Source of the DNA: Polaribacter aquimarinus
GTDB taxonomy: Bacteria > Bacteroidota > Bacteroidia > Flavobacteriales > Flavobacteriaceae
Reading direction: 5' to 3'
DNA length: 64,000 bases
Assembly: GCF_003129485.1 (NCBI RefSeq)
Contig: NZ_QFFG01000003.1
Span: forward strand, 492,477 to 556,476
A model generated the notes under the pieces. That model was given only the letters and a program-made list of their open reading frames with translations, was not told where the DNA came from and made no database searches. Position 1 is the stretch's first letter. Each line of letters starts with the position of its first letter. Shown here in pieces: positions 35,837-44,969 of this stretch. A program made the translations under genes and the position numbers.

Positions 35837-37076
35837 AAATAAGTTTCAGATATACTAAATACATTAAAGAATAAGCTATACTAAAGCCAAGAATTGCATA
35901 ATCAGCCGAGTTCAAATAATACCCTAAATATAAACCAATAGATGTAAAGATAAGTAGACAAACTTGCCAATATAAATCATATTGCTGTCTTCCTTTGATA
36001 AAAAGAGTGTAAGAAAGAGGGCTAACAGAGAACTGAAAGCAAAACATAATAAGTAAATATCGTGAGTACTGACCAGATACTTCCCATTGACTACCAAAAA
36101 AAAATGAAAAAATCCAAGGAGCTGTATAATACAAAACAAGAGTAGGTATTAAGGATGTTAAAAATAACATCTTAAATGTTTTCATAAATACCTCCTTACA
36201 ATTTCCCTTTTCGTTATATTCTTCCGCTGCTTTTTGCTTATAAACCTCTTTTGTTGTGTTGGAAATTAATTTTATAGGTAAACCTAAAACACGCTGAGAT
36301 AAAGAATAATAACCGACTACTGCATTCCCAAAAAATAAATTAAGTAAAATAACAGGGTTTTGGCTAGCGTAGGTATTTATCAAATCTCCTGGTAAAAGGA
36401 ATTTTGGAAACTTATCATAAGCTTTTAATAATCCAAGAGCTTCTTTCTTTCTATAAACAAAAGGTATATGACTTTTTCTAAGTCTAACAAACAAAAATAC
36501 AGTCTCAAATAATTGAGCTACTATATTTGCTATCAAGAACACCATCACGTCACCATAAAATATACCACCAGCTATCAATATAATATTTAGTACTAAAGAT
36601 TTTAAAATACTTCCATAAGTTATTCTTTTAAACTCTTTGTTTCTAATCAACCAAGCCCTAAACACAAAAAATAGACTATTTAAAATCACCATAATCGGCA
36701 AATATATTAACCAACTTTCGATATCTGAATTATTTAGGTAAGAGCTTATGTTTTTTTGATAGGGGTAAATCAAAAAATAAAGAAAAAAAGAAAATATTAA
36801 TACAATTATAGATGTGTAAAACATTAGCTTATATCCATCTATATTTAATTTTGGCAATATTATAGAATGTTCATATCTACCTGTTGAAACAACTGACAAT
36901 ATATTGGTCAAAGACATAAACAAAGCTATCAATCCAAAATCTTCAGGCGTAAATATCCTAGTTAAAAAAAATGACCCCACTACCATAATAATTTGGGATA
37001 AAAAAACCCCACTCATCATGGTCAGAATATTTTTTAAATATTCGCCTTTTAATTTTTCAAAAAAAAAACTCTTCAT
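35820..37076 (-). CDS. wzx: Oligosaccharide flippase Wzx
   Basis: A 418-residue MATE/PST-type flippase with about 11-12 hydrophobic helices that moves lipid-linked repeat units across the inner membrane. It starts with a basic MKSFFFEKLKGEYLKN, then MSGVFLSQIIMVVGSFFLTRIFTPEDFG, which is typical when read in two parts (helix, then RIFTPEDFG). It is immediately upstream of wzy, overlapping it by 17 bases. Confidence 0.92.
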   Translation of the reverse strand: MKSFFFEKLKGEYLKNILTMMSGVFLSQIIMVVGSFFLTRIFTPEDFGLIALFMSLTNILSVVSTGRYEHSIILPKLNIDGYKLMFYTSIIVLIFSFFLYFLIYPYQKNISSYLNNSDIESWLIYLPIMVILNSLFFVFRAWLIRNKEFKRITYGSILKSLVLNIILIAGGIFYGDVMVFLIANIVAQLFETVFLFVRLRKSHIPFVYRKKEALGLLKAYDKFPKFLLPGDLINTYASQNPVILLNLFFGNAVVGYYSLSQRVLGLPIKLISNTTKEVYKQKAAEEYNEKGNCKEVFMKTFKMLFLTSLIPTLVLYYTAPWIFSFFFGSQWEVSGQYSRYLLIMFCFQFSVSPLSYTLFIKGRQQYDLYWQVCLLIFTSIGLYLGYYLNSADYAILGFSIAYSLMYLVYLKLIYDASK

Positions 37077-37080
37077 TTTC

Positions 37081-38046
37081 CTATTTGAATGGATGCTTAG
37101 CTATTTTTTTTTGAGCGAAAGGGTGATACTCTCCTATTAGACCTATTGGTTTAGAATTTCTAATTTGATGAACAATTTCGATAGCCTGTCTTGCATCTTC
37201 TAGTCCATAACCTCTACCTTCAATAATGCCTTCATAAACTCTAGTATGTAAATCAGTAAATCCCCCACTAAACTCTAACTCTTCACCTTCAATCGTAATT
37301 GATCTATATGTTCTTTGCCCTTTATTTTTAATTTCATCAGGTAATACATCATAATTTATTGACAAAAACCAACGAACTCTAGCTCTTTCAAACTCTAAAT
37401 AACCTGAAGCTCTATCATGTGTTTGAACGTGCACTACATTTTCTTTTACTTTGCCAAAAATCCAAGAAAGCATGTCATAAAAATGTACTCCTATATTAGT
37501 CGCAATTCCTCCAGATTTACTATGATCTCCTTTCCATGAAGTATAATACCAATTACCTCTTGAAGTTAAATATGTTAAGTCAACATCAAAAATTTTATCC
37601 TTAGGAGCAGCTTCAATTTTCTTCTTTAAATCTATTATACTCTGATGAACCCTTAATTGCAATATATTGAATACTCTTTGCCCAGATTCTTTTTCCATTC
37701 TTTGGAGTGCATCCAAATTCCATGGATTTAATACTAAAGGTTTTTCACAAATTGCGTCAGCTCCTCTTCTTAAAGCCATTCTAATATGTGAATCATGTAA
37801 GTAATTGGGAGTACAAATACTAACATAATCTAAATTAACACCTTTATCATACTTTAACTTCTCTAAGTGCCTATCAAAACGTTCTGTTTCCACAAAAAAA
37901 TCTGCTTCAGGAAAATAACTATCCATAATTCCAACACTATCAAATGTATCTAAAGCCGCTAATAAATTATTGTTTGTATCTTTAATTGCTTTTAAATGCC
38001 TTGGTGCTATATATCCTGAAGCTCCAACAAGCGCAAAGTTTTTCAT
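37081..38046 (-). CDS. wbpB: Gfo/Idh/MocA oxidoreductase, WbpB/WlbA-like
   Basis: A 321-residue NAD-dependent oxidoreductase. N-terminal KNFALVGASGYIAPRHLKAI, then YVSICTPNYLHDSHI and ADAICEKPLV (catalytic Lys of the EKP motif). The end ELHTR-type region and GEYHPF tail fit WbpB/WlbA, which oxidise C3 of UDP-GlcNAc uronic acid. It pairs with the WbpD-like acetyltransferase at 40497. The next step, a C3 aminotransferase of the WbpE class, is not clearly present in the window. A 159-base gap separates it from fcl. Confidence 0.88.
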   Translation of the reverse strand: MKNFALVGASGYIAPRHLKAIKDTNNNLLAALDTFDSVGIMDSYFPEADFFVETERFDRHLEKLKYDKGVNLDYVSICTPNYLHDSHIRMALRRGADAICEKPLVLNPWNLDALQRMEKESGQRVFNILQLRVHQSIIDLKKKIEAAPKDKIFDVDLTYLTSRGNWYYTSWKGDHSKSGGIATNIGVHFYDMLSWIFGKVKENVVHVQTHDRASGYLEFERARVRWFLSINYDVLPDEIKNKGQRTYRSITIEGEELEFSGGFTDLHTRVYEGIIEGRGYGLEDARQAIEIVHQIRNSKPIGLIGEYHPFAQKKIAKHPFK

Positions 38047-38205
38047 AACTATTTATATATTTAAAATTATTTTATAAAATACATGCAAATGTAGTTTTTT
38101 TTGATTACAAAGTCTAATATTATAAATCATAATTTAATCTAAAGCCACAACTTATAAACACTTTAATTCTTTAAAATTACCAACATATAACTCTTTTTTC
38201 TCAAA

Positions 38206-39291
38206 CTATTTTTTTTTTAGATACCAATTATAAAGTGCACTAACGCCTTCTTTAATCCCCATTCGATAAACCCATCCTAAAGAGGACAACTTAGAAACAT
38301 CAGTTAGCTTCTTAATTGTTCCGTCTGGTTTTTCTATATTAAAATAAAAACCACCTTTAAAACCAATTTCTTTTTTAATTAAATAGGCTAAATCTTTAAT
38401 TGATATATCGACCCCTGTACCTATATTTATATGAGAATTTCTAATTTCTTTTATATCTTCAATACAATCTTTAAAATCTCTGTTTTCCATTATAAAAACA
38501 CTTGCATCTGCCATATCTTCACTCCAAAGAAACTCTCTCATTGGTTTACCACTACCCCATATTTCAATAGAAATCTTATTATCTATTTTTTTTATTCCAT
38601 GTTTATTTAAAACTAATAGAATCTTTTCTTTGGAAGCATTTCCATCGGTTTTTTCAATTGGTAAGTGATATAAGTCTTTTCTAATAGCATCCCAATTATC
38701 ATTTTCTAAAGATTTACCAAGATGAATTTTACGAACTAAAGCAGGTAATACATGAGATTTCTCTAAATCAAAATTATCATTTGGACCATATAAATTAGTT
38801 GGCATTACTGAAATAAAATTCGAATCATACTGAATATTGTAACTTTCACACATTTTAATCCCAGCTATTTTAGCTATAGCATAGGGTTCATTTGTATATT
38901 CTAAAACGTCAGTTAACAAATAATCTTCAAGCATTGGTTGAGGTGCATTCTTAGGATATATACAAGTACTTCCTAAAAATAATAATTTTTTAACTCCATT
39001 TTTATAACTCTGATGAATTACATTATTTTGAATCATTAAATTATCATAAATAAAATCGGCTCTATATACATTATTAGCAACTATTCCACCTACTTTAGCT
39101 GCTGCTAAAAAAACATACTCAGGTTTTTCTTTTTTAAAAAAAGACGCGACTTGTAAAGTATCAGTTAAATCTAATTCATCATGTGTTTTAAAAACTAAAT
39201 TATGATAACCTTTAGATTTTAAGTTTTTTAAAATGGCACTTCCAACTAAGCCTCTGTGGCCTGCTATGTAAATTTTAGAATCTTTATTCAT
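38206..39291 (-). CDS. fcl: GDP-L-fucose synthase
   Basis: A 361-residue SDR enzyme that epimerises and reduces GDP-4-keto-6-deoxymannose to GDP-L-fucose. NADP motif IAGHRGLVGSAIL, SSTCIYP-type GSTCIYPKNAPQ, and the YAIAKIAGIKMCE catalytic Tyr/Lys. It is longer than the common 310-320 residues because of an insert of about 40 residues near 205-245, known in many Bacteroidota enzymes. It is 14 bases after gmd, with which it forms the fucose pathway. Confidence 0.95.
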   Translation of the reverse strand: MNKDSKIYIAGHRGLVGSAILKNLKSKGYHNLVFKTHDELDLTDTLQVASFFKKEKPEYVFLAAAKVGGIVANNVYRADFIYDNLMIQNNVIHQSYKNGVKKLLFLGSTCIYPKNAPQPMLEDYLLTDVLEYTNEPYAIAKIAGIKMCESYNIQYDSNFISVMPTNLYGPNDNFDLEKSHVLPALVRKIHLGKSLENDNWDAIRKDLYHLPIEKTDGNASKEKILLVLNKHGIKKIDNKISIEIWGSGKPMREFLWSEDMADASVFIMENRDFKDCIEDIKEIRNSHINIGTGVDISIKDLAYLIKKEIGFKGGFYFNIEKPDGTIKKLTDVSKLSSLGWVYRMGIKEGVSALYNWYLKKK

Positions 39292-39305
39292 TTTATACCT
39301 GAATA

Positions 39306-40421
39306 TTATTCAAAATAATTAAGAGTTTGATAACCTCCATCTTTTAAATACTGATCTTTTTTCATTAATTTTAAATCACTTCTCATCATATCTTCAACTA
39401 ATTCTGGAAGAGATATTTTAGGCACCCAACCCAATTTATTTTTAGCTTTTGAAGGATCTCCAATTAAAAGTTCTACTTCAGTAGGTCTAAAATATTTTGA
39501 ATCTACAGCTAAAACTTCTTTTCCTATTTTAATTTGATATTCAGGATTATTACATTTTAACACGTAAGCTTTTTCATCAATTCCTTTTCCTTTAAACTCA
39601 AGCACAATTCCTACTTTTTCAAAACTCATTCTAACAAAGTCTCTAACTGTAGTAGTTTTTCCTGTAGCTATAACCCAATCTTCTGCTTGATCTGCTTGTA
39701 AAATCATCCACATCATACGCACATAATCTTTTGCGTGTCCCCAATCTCTCTTTGCGTCAAGGTTTCCTAAGTACAATTTATCTTGAAGGCCTAATGCTAT
39801 TCTAGATGTTGCTCTTGTAATCTTTCTAGTTACAAATGTTTCCCCTCTCAAAGGAGATTCATGGTTAAATAAAATACCATTACAAGCATATATGCCGTAG
39901 GCTTCTCTGTAATTAACTGTTATCCAATAAGCATACATTTTAGCAACCGCATATGGACTTCTAGGATAAAAAGGTGTAGTTTCTGTTTGTGGTACTTCTT
40001 GGACTTTTCCATAAAGTTCTGATGTTGAAGCTTGATATATTCTAGTCTTCTTCTCTAAACCTAAAAGCCTAACAGCATCTAAAATTCTTAATGTTCCCAA
40101 ACCATCAGCATTACCTGTATACTCAGGGGTTTCAAAAGATACATGAACATGACTCATAGCTGCTAAATTGTAGATTTCATCTGGCTGAATTTCTTGTATC
40201 AACCTAATAAGATTAGTACTATCTGTCATGTCACCATAATGCAGAAAGAAGTTTCTATCTTCAATATGTGGATCTTGATATAGATGATCAATCCTATCTG
40301 TATTAAATAATGAAGACCTTCTTTTTAAACCATGTACTGAGTATTTTTTTTTTAATAAAAATTCACTTAAATATGCTCCATCTTGTCCAGTTACTCCTGT
40401 AATTAAGGCTACTTTTTTCAT
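39306..40421 (-). CDS. gmd: GDP-mannose 4,6-dehydratase
   Basis: A 371-residue SDR enzyme converting GDP-mannose to GDP-4-keto-6-deoxymannose. NADP motif [18 protein letters not shown] at the N-terminus, [14 protein letters not shown], and the catalytic [19 protein letters not shown] stretch (Tyr and Lys at its start). The length matches Gmd. With fcl it supplies GDP-L-fucose for the polysaccharide. Confidence 0.97.
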   Translation of the reverse strand: MKKVALITGVTGQDGAYLSEFLLKKKYSVHGLKRRSSLFNTDRIDHLYQDPHIEDRNFFLHYGDMTDSTNLIRLIQEIQPDEIYNLAAMSHVHVSFETPEYTGNADGLGTLRILDAVRLLGLEKKTRIYQASTSELYGKVQEVPQTETTPFYPRSPYAVAKMYAYWITVNYREAYGIYACNGILFNHESPLRGETFVTRKITRATSRIALGLQDKLYLGNLDAKRDWGHAKDYVRMMWMILQADQAEDWVIATGKTTTVRDFVRMSFEKVGIVLEFKGKGIDEKAYVLKCNNPEYQIKIGKEVLAVDSKYFRPTEVELLIGDPSKAKNKLGWVPKISLPELVEDMMRSDLKLMKKDQYLKDGGYQTLNYFE

Positions 40422-40496
40422 ATTTTTTAATGTTTAGTTGTTTTTATTAAAACCATATGGCCACTCATTATTAAAGCATACATTTTGTAAGGGTAT

Positions 40497-41078
40497 TTAT
40501 TTGACTCTAAGTACTTTTTCATTTTCAACTCTATACTTCTGACCACTTTCTTTACAGGTTGCTAAATTATCTTCACTAAAAATTAATCTATGTCCATATT
40601 CACTAACCCAACCTATTTGTTTTGATGGATTACCTACAACCAAAGCATAATCAGGTATTTCTTTAGTTACAACTGAACCCGCACCTATAAAAGAAAATTT
40701 CCCAATATTGTTACCACAAACAATTGTAGCATTTGCCCCAATACTTGCTCCTTTTTTCACAATAGTCTTCATATATTCTTCCTTTCTATTAACAGCGCTC
40801 CTAGGGTTAATAACATTCGTAAAAACCATTGAAGGTCCAAGAAAAACATCGTCTTCACAAATCACTCCTGTATATATAGAAACGTTGTTTTGAACTTTTA
40901 CATTATTCCCCAAAACTACTTGAGGGGAAACAACAACATTTTGACCTATATTGCATTTTTCTCCAATTGTACAATTAGACATAATATGTGAAAAATGCCA
41001 TATTTTAGTACCATTTCCTATTTCACAATTATCATCTATTACTGCTGTTTCATGAGCAAAATAATTATTATCTTCCAT
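40497..41078 (-). CDS. wbpD: WbpD/WlbB-like sugar N-acetyltransferase
   Basis: A 193-residue left-handed beta-helix acetyltransferase with many hexapeptide repeats (IGNGTKIWHFSHI, IGEKCNIGQNVVV, KGASIGANATIVCG). It matches enzymes that acetylate the 3-amino group of UDP-2-acetamido-3-amino-uronic acid, as in the ManNAc3NAcA pathway. It overlaps the ugd gene by 11 bases. The set WbpB plus WbpD suggests a 2,3-diacetamido uronic acid in the polymer. Confidence 0.9.
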   Translation of the reverse strand: MEDNNYFAHETAVIDDNCEIGNGTKIWHFSHIMSNCTIGEKCNIGQNVVVSPQVVLGNNVKVQNNVSIYTGVICEDDVFLGPSMVFTNVINPRSAVNRKEEYMKTIVKKGASIGANATIVCGNNIGKFSFIGAGSVVTKEIPDYALVVGNPSKQIGWVSEYGHRLIFSEDNLATCKESGQKYRVENEKVLRVK

Positions 41079-42402
41079 ATTTATTTTTTCCTATTTGGTA
41101 ATATTCAAAATCCTTTTTATTTAAATCAAATGCATTGTATTGATTTCTTCCATCAAAAATTATAGGCAACCTCATCTTACTCTTTAGTTCAGAAAAATCT
41201 GGAGACCTAAACTCTTTCCATTCTGTAAGAAGAATTAAAGCATCTATATTCTCTATTATTTGATATTTATTTTCTCCGTAAAAAAGGTCTAATTTACTAA
41301 AATATTTTTCTTTAGCGTTTTTCATTGATTTAGGATCATAAACCCGAACCTTAGCTCCTCGCTTACACAGTTGATTAACGATGAAAATGGAAGGAGATTT
41401 CCTCATGTCATCAGTTTCTGGCTTAAATGACAAACCCCATATCCCAAAAGTAAAATTTGACAAATCTTCACCAAATCTACTTAGCAATTTCTTCAAAAAA
41501 AGTTTTTTTTGTCCTTCATTAACTTCATCAACAGAAGCTAACAATTTAGGTTCATAATTATGCTTTAAGCTTAATTTTATAAGAGCCGAAATATCTTTTG
41601 GAAAACAAGTTCCTCCATAACCAATTCCTGGATAAATAAAATTATAACCTATTCTTGAATCAGAACCAACACCAACCCTAACTTGATTAACATCAGCACC
41701 TACCAACTCACATATATTTGCTATCTCATTTATAAAAGAAATTTTAGTAGCCAACATTGCATTAGCAGCATATTTAGTCATTTCAGCTGACTTGACATCC
41801 ATTCTTATAAATCGATCTCTAGTTCTAAAAAAAGGACTATATAACTCTTTCATCAATTGAAAAGCGTCTTCTGAATCTACACCAATAACAATTCTATCGG
41901 GCTTCATAAAATCACTGATAGCATCCCCCTCTTTTAAAAATTCAGGGTTAGAAATAACCTCGAAAGCTAATGATAAATTTCTTTGAATTAATTCTTTACT
42001 AATTATTCCTTGGATAAGATTACAAGTTCCTACTGGTGCAGTAGACTTATTTACTATGAGAGTTTTCTTTGTTATACTTCTACCTATTTCCTTTGCAACT
42101 TCTCTTACTTGAATTAAATCAGCCGCCCCATTATCAAGTGTAGGTGTACCAACTGCAATAAAAATTATATCTGAATGTTTAACAGAATCTTTAATTGATG
42201 TTGAAAAAAAAAGATTTTTATTTTTCTGATTCCTTTGAATCAAACCCTCTAAACCAGGTTCATATATAGGAACAATTCCTTGATTTAATTGACGTATTTT
42301 TTCTTTATTTTTATCTACACAAGTGACTGAATTGCCCATTTCAGAAAAACAAGTACCAGACACTAACCCAACATAACCAGTTCCTATTACAGAAATTATC
42401 AC
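41068..42402 (-). CDS. ugd: UDP-glucose 6-dehydrogenase
   Basis: A 444-residue NAD enzyme oxidising UDP-glucose to UDP-glucuronate. N-terminal IISVIGTGYVGLVSGTCF, STAPVGTC, NPEFLKEGDAI, and the catalytic Cys266 in GYGGTCFPKD. It is the second uronate-forming dehydrogenase in the locus; the other (42424-43707) is of the UDP-HexNAc type. It lies between that gene and the WbpD-like gene. Confidence 0.93.
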   Translation of the reverse strand: MIISVIGTGYVGLVSGTCFSEMGNSVTCVDKNKEKIRQLNQGIVPIYEPGLEGLIQRNQKNKNLFFSTSIKDSVKHSDIIFIAVGTPTLDNGAADLIQVREVAKEIGRSITKKTLIVNKSTAPVGTCNLIQGIISKELIQRNLSLAFEVISNPEFLKEGDAISDFMKPDRIVIGVDSEDAFQLMKELYSPFFRTRDRFIRMDVKSAEMTKYAANAMLATKISFINEIANICELVGADVNQVRVGVGSDSRIGYNFIYPGIGYGGTCFPKDISALIKLSLKHNYEPKLLASVDEVNEGQKKLFLKKLLSRFGEDLSNFTFGIWGLSFKPETDDMRKSPSIFIVNQLCKRGAKVRVYDPKSMKNAKEKYFSKLDLFYGENKYQIIENIDALILLTEWKEFRSPDFSELKSKMRLPIIFDGRNQYNAFDLNKKDFEYYQIGKNKYGR

Positions 42403-42423
42403 CTAAAAAAAATTAGAATATTA

Positions 42424-43707
42424 TTATAAACCTCTATCTCTTTGATTTTCAGGAAGACTATTCTTAACATCATAAACTACCGAATTATCTTTCTTCAAAG
42501 AGTTTAAATCTAGATCTTTAAATTCATTGTGTGCTACAGTTAATACTATTGCATCAAATTTATTTGATGGTAGCTCCTTGTTAGAAGTAATTCCATATTC
42601 ATGCATTACTTCTTCTTCATTTGCCCATGGATCATGAACTGTAACATTTATATTAAACTCTTGTAATGCTTTCACAACATCAATAACCCTTGTATTTCTT
42701 ACATCTGGACAGTTTTCTTTAAATGTAAAACCTAAAATCAATAATTCTGCATTCTTAATTCTAATATCATGACTTATCATTAACTTAACAACTTCAGATG
42801 CCACATATGCGCCCATACCATCATTTACTCTTCTACCAGCTAAAATAATTTCAGGATTATAGCCTAATTCTTGTGCTTTTTGAGCTAAATAATACGGATC
42901 TACTCCAATACAGTGCCCACCAACTAAACCTGGCTTAAAAGGCAAGAAATTCCATTTAGTCCCTGCAGCAGCTAAAACATCATGAGTATTGACATCCATT
43001 AGACTAAAAATTTTGGCTAATTCGTTAACAAAAGCTATATTAATATCCCTTTGAGAATTCTCAATAACTTTTGCTGCTTCAGCAACTTTTATAGTTGGTG
43101 CTAAATGAGTACCAGCTACAATAACCGACTTATATAAATCGTTAACTTTCTCTCCAATTTCTGGTGTAGAGCCAGAAGTAACTTTTAATATTTTCTCGAC
43201 TGTATGCTCTTTGTCTCCAGGGTTTATTCTTTCTGGAGAATAACCTGCATAAAAATCTTTATTGAAAACTAAACCAGATGATTTTTCTAAAACTGGTATA
43301 CATTCATCTTCTGTAGCACCAGGATAAACTGTAGATTCATAAATAACTATATCACCAGTTCCTAAAACACTACCAACTGCTTCACTTGCCTTAACAAGTG
43401 GAGTTAAGACAGGTCTATTGTTTTTATCAACTGGGGTAGGAACTGTAATTACATAATAGTTACAATCTTTAATATCATCTAAAGAAGTAGAACAAAACAA
43501 TCCGTTCTCATTAGATGGAGAATCTTTTAAAACAGATTTTAAAACTTCATTTTCCACTTCTAAAGTAGAATCTACACCTGTCATCAATTCAGCGACTCTT
43601 TCTTTATTTATATCAAATCCAACAACTGAATATTTTGTTGCAAATAATCTTGCTAAAGGTAATCCAACATAACCTAATCCTAAAATTGCTATTTTTGGTT
43701 TATTCAT
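42424..43707 (-). CDS. UDP-N-acetylhexosamine 6-dehydrogenase (TviB/WbpO-like)
   Basis: A 427-residue NAD-dependent dehydrogenase producing a UDP-HexNAc uronic acid. N-terminus IAILGLGYVGLPLARLFA, ESTVYPGATEDECIPVLE, and the catalytic Cys in LVGGHCIGVDPYYLAQKAQ near residue 260. These features are those of the TviB/WbpO group rather than UDP-glucose dehydrogenase. It works with the neighbouring C4 epimerase and WbpB/WbpD-like enzymes. Confidence 0.9.
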   Translation of the reverse strand: MNKPKIAILGLGYVGLPLARLFATKYSVVGFDINKERVAELMTGVDSTLEVENEVLKSVLKDSPSNENGLFCSTSLDDIKDCNYYVITVPTPVDKNNRPVLTPLVKASEAVGSVLGTGDIVIYESTVYPGATEDECIPVLEKSSGLVFNKDFYAGYSPERINPGDKEHTVEKILKVTSGSTPEIGEKVNDLYKSVIVAGTHLAPTIKVAEAAKVIENSQRDINIAFVNELAKIFSLMDVNTHDVLAAAGTKWNFLPFKPGLVGGHCIGVDPYYLAQKAQELGYNPEIILAGRRVNDGMGAYVASEVVKLMISHDIRIKNAELLILGFTFKENCPDVRNTRVIDVVKALQEFNINVTVHDPWANEEEVMHEYGITSNKELPSNKFDAIVLTVAHNEFKDLDLNSLKKDNSVVYDVKNSLPENQRDRGL

Positions 43708-43718
43708 TTTCTTTTTTT

Positions 43719-44702
43719 TTAAGAGTTTTCCTTATACCATTTTATAGCTTTTTTTAAGCCTTCTTGAAATGTGTACTTGGGGGTGTAATTTAATATTTTT
43801 TTTGCTTTATTTATGTCTGCATAGGAATGTGTAATATCTCCTACCCTGAATTCTTGATGTTTGATTTCAATATTTTTGATATTTTGATTAAATTCTGAGA
43901 GGAATTCTTTTAAATATTCTACCAAATCTAACAAGGTACTTCTACCACCAGCGGCTATATTGAAAACCTCATCAATTGCTTCTTTATTTGAAGTTGTAAT
44001 ACACAGTAAGTTAGCATATACAACATTATCTATATAAGTAAAATCCCTTGTTGTTTTTCCATCACCATATATAATAGGAGACTCACCCTTCAATAATTTA
44101 TCAATAAACTTTGGTATAACAGCAGAATATTCTCCTTTAGGGTCTTGTCTTTTTCCAAATACATTAAAATACCTTAACCCAATTGTTTCGATACCATAAT
44201 TATGAGCAAAAACACTGGCATATAATTCATTAACGTGTTTAGTAACCGCATAAGGAGACATTGGCCTACCGATCAAATCTTCTTTTTTTGGTAGCACTTT
44301 GCTATCTCCATAAACTGAAGAACTTGTGGCGTAAACAAATCTTTTGACTTTATTTTCTTTAGAAGCTACCATCATATTAACAAACCCTGATGCATTAACG
44401 TCATTAGTAACTCTGGGTTTTTTTATAGATCTAGGAACAGAACCCAAGGCAGCTTGATGTAGAACAAAATCCATTTCTTCAGTTGCCTTCATACAATCAT
44501 CAATCCTTCTAATATCTCCTTCTATTAATTTAAAATTTGATTTATCCAAAAAAGATGACACATTTTCTCTTTTTCCAGTAGAGAAATTATCCAAACAAGT
44601 TACATTACATTTTAATTCTATTAAGGCCTCACAAAGATTAGAGCCAATAAAACCTGCACCTCCTGTTACTAATACATTCTTTCCCGATAAACTTATATCC
44701 AT
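43719..44702 (-). CDS. UDP-HexNAc C4 epimerase (WbpP/TviC-like)
   Basis: A 327-residue SDR epimerase. NAD motif VLVTGGAGFIGSNLCEAL, ATSSSVYGDSKVLPKKE, catalytic YAVTKHVNELYA, and the GLRYFNVFGKRQDPKGEYSA region, which is cut here as RYFNVFG and RQDPKGEYSA, typical of TviC/WbpP. It interconverts UDP-GlcNAc(A) and UDP-GalNAc(A). It is the first gene of the polysaccharide operon. A weak -7-like TACTTTCG (44743-44736, minus) lies upstream. Confidence 0.9.
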   Translation of the reverse strand: MDISLSGKNVLVTGGAGFIGSNLCEALIELKCNVTCLDNFSTGKRENVSSFLDKSNFKLIEGDIRRIDDCMKATEEMDFVLHQAALGSVPRSIKKPRVTNDVNASGFVNMMVASKENKVKRFVYATSSSVYGDSKVLPKKEDLIGRPMSPYAVTKHVNELYASVFAHNYGIETIGLRYFNVFGKRQDPKGEYSAVIPKFIDKLLKGESPIIYGDGKTTRDFTYIDNVVYANLLCITTSNKEAIDEVFNIAAGGRSTLLDLVEYLKEFLSEFNQNIKNIEIKHQEFRVGDITHSYADINKAKKILNYTPKYTFQEGLKKAIKWYKENS

Positions 44703-44791
44703 TTATATAGAAACTAAATATTCTTTTTCAAGTTGCGAAAGTACAAAAAAAAAAATTACAAAATGAAACAAAAACTTTATGCTTTTTTAAA

Positions 44792-44826
44792 CAAAAAAAC
44801 CTTCACAATAAGTGAAGGTTTTTTTT
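44792..44826 (-). terminator. Intrinsic terminator after tRNA-Val
   Basis: A strong stem with A-rich and T-rich ends (AACCTTCAC at 44798-44806 with GTGAAGGTT at 44812-44820, about 9 bases, loop AATAA) flanked by T/A tracts. It follows the tRNA on the minus strand and sits before the polysaccharide operon. Confidence 0.85.
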
Positions 44827-44828
44827 GG

Positions 44829-44903
44829 TGGGCGCGAAGGGATTCGAACCCCTGACCCCTTGGGTGTAAACCAAGTGCTCTGAACCAACTGAGCTACGCG
44901 CCC
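44829..44903 (-). tRNA. tRNA-Val (anticodon UAC)
   Basis: Cloverleaf of 75 bases read on the minus strand: acceptor GGGCGCG with CGCGCCC, D arm GCTC..GAGC, anticodon stem CTTGG..CCAAG with loop TTTACAC (anticodon TAC), variable GGGTC, T loop TTCGAAT. CCA is encoded in the next three bases (44826-44828). Reads GUA and, by wobble, other valine codons. Confidence 0.97.
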
Positions 44904-44920
44904 TTGCGTGATTGCGGATG

Positions 44921-44951
44921 CAAATATATAATACATTTTAATTTTACCAAA
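44921..44951 (-). promoter_or_regulatory. Promoter of tRNA-Val
   Basis: On the minus strand TTTTG (ending at 44948), a 19-base spacer and TATATTTG (44928-44921), matching both halves of the Bacteroidota consensus. The mature tRNA starts 18 bases after the -7 box. Confidence 0.8.
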
Positions 44952-44969
44952 AGAAAAAATGATTTTATT

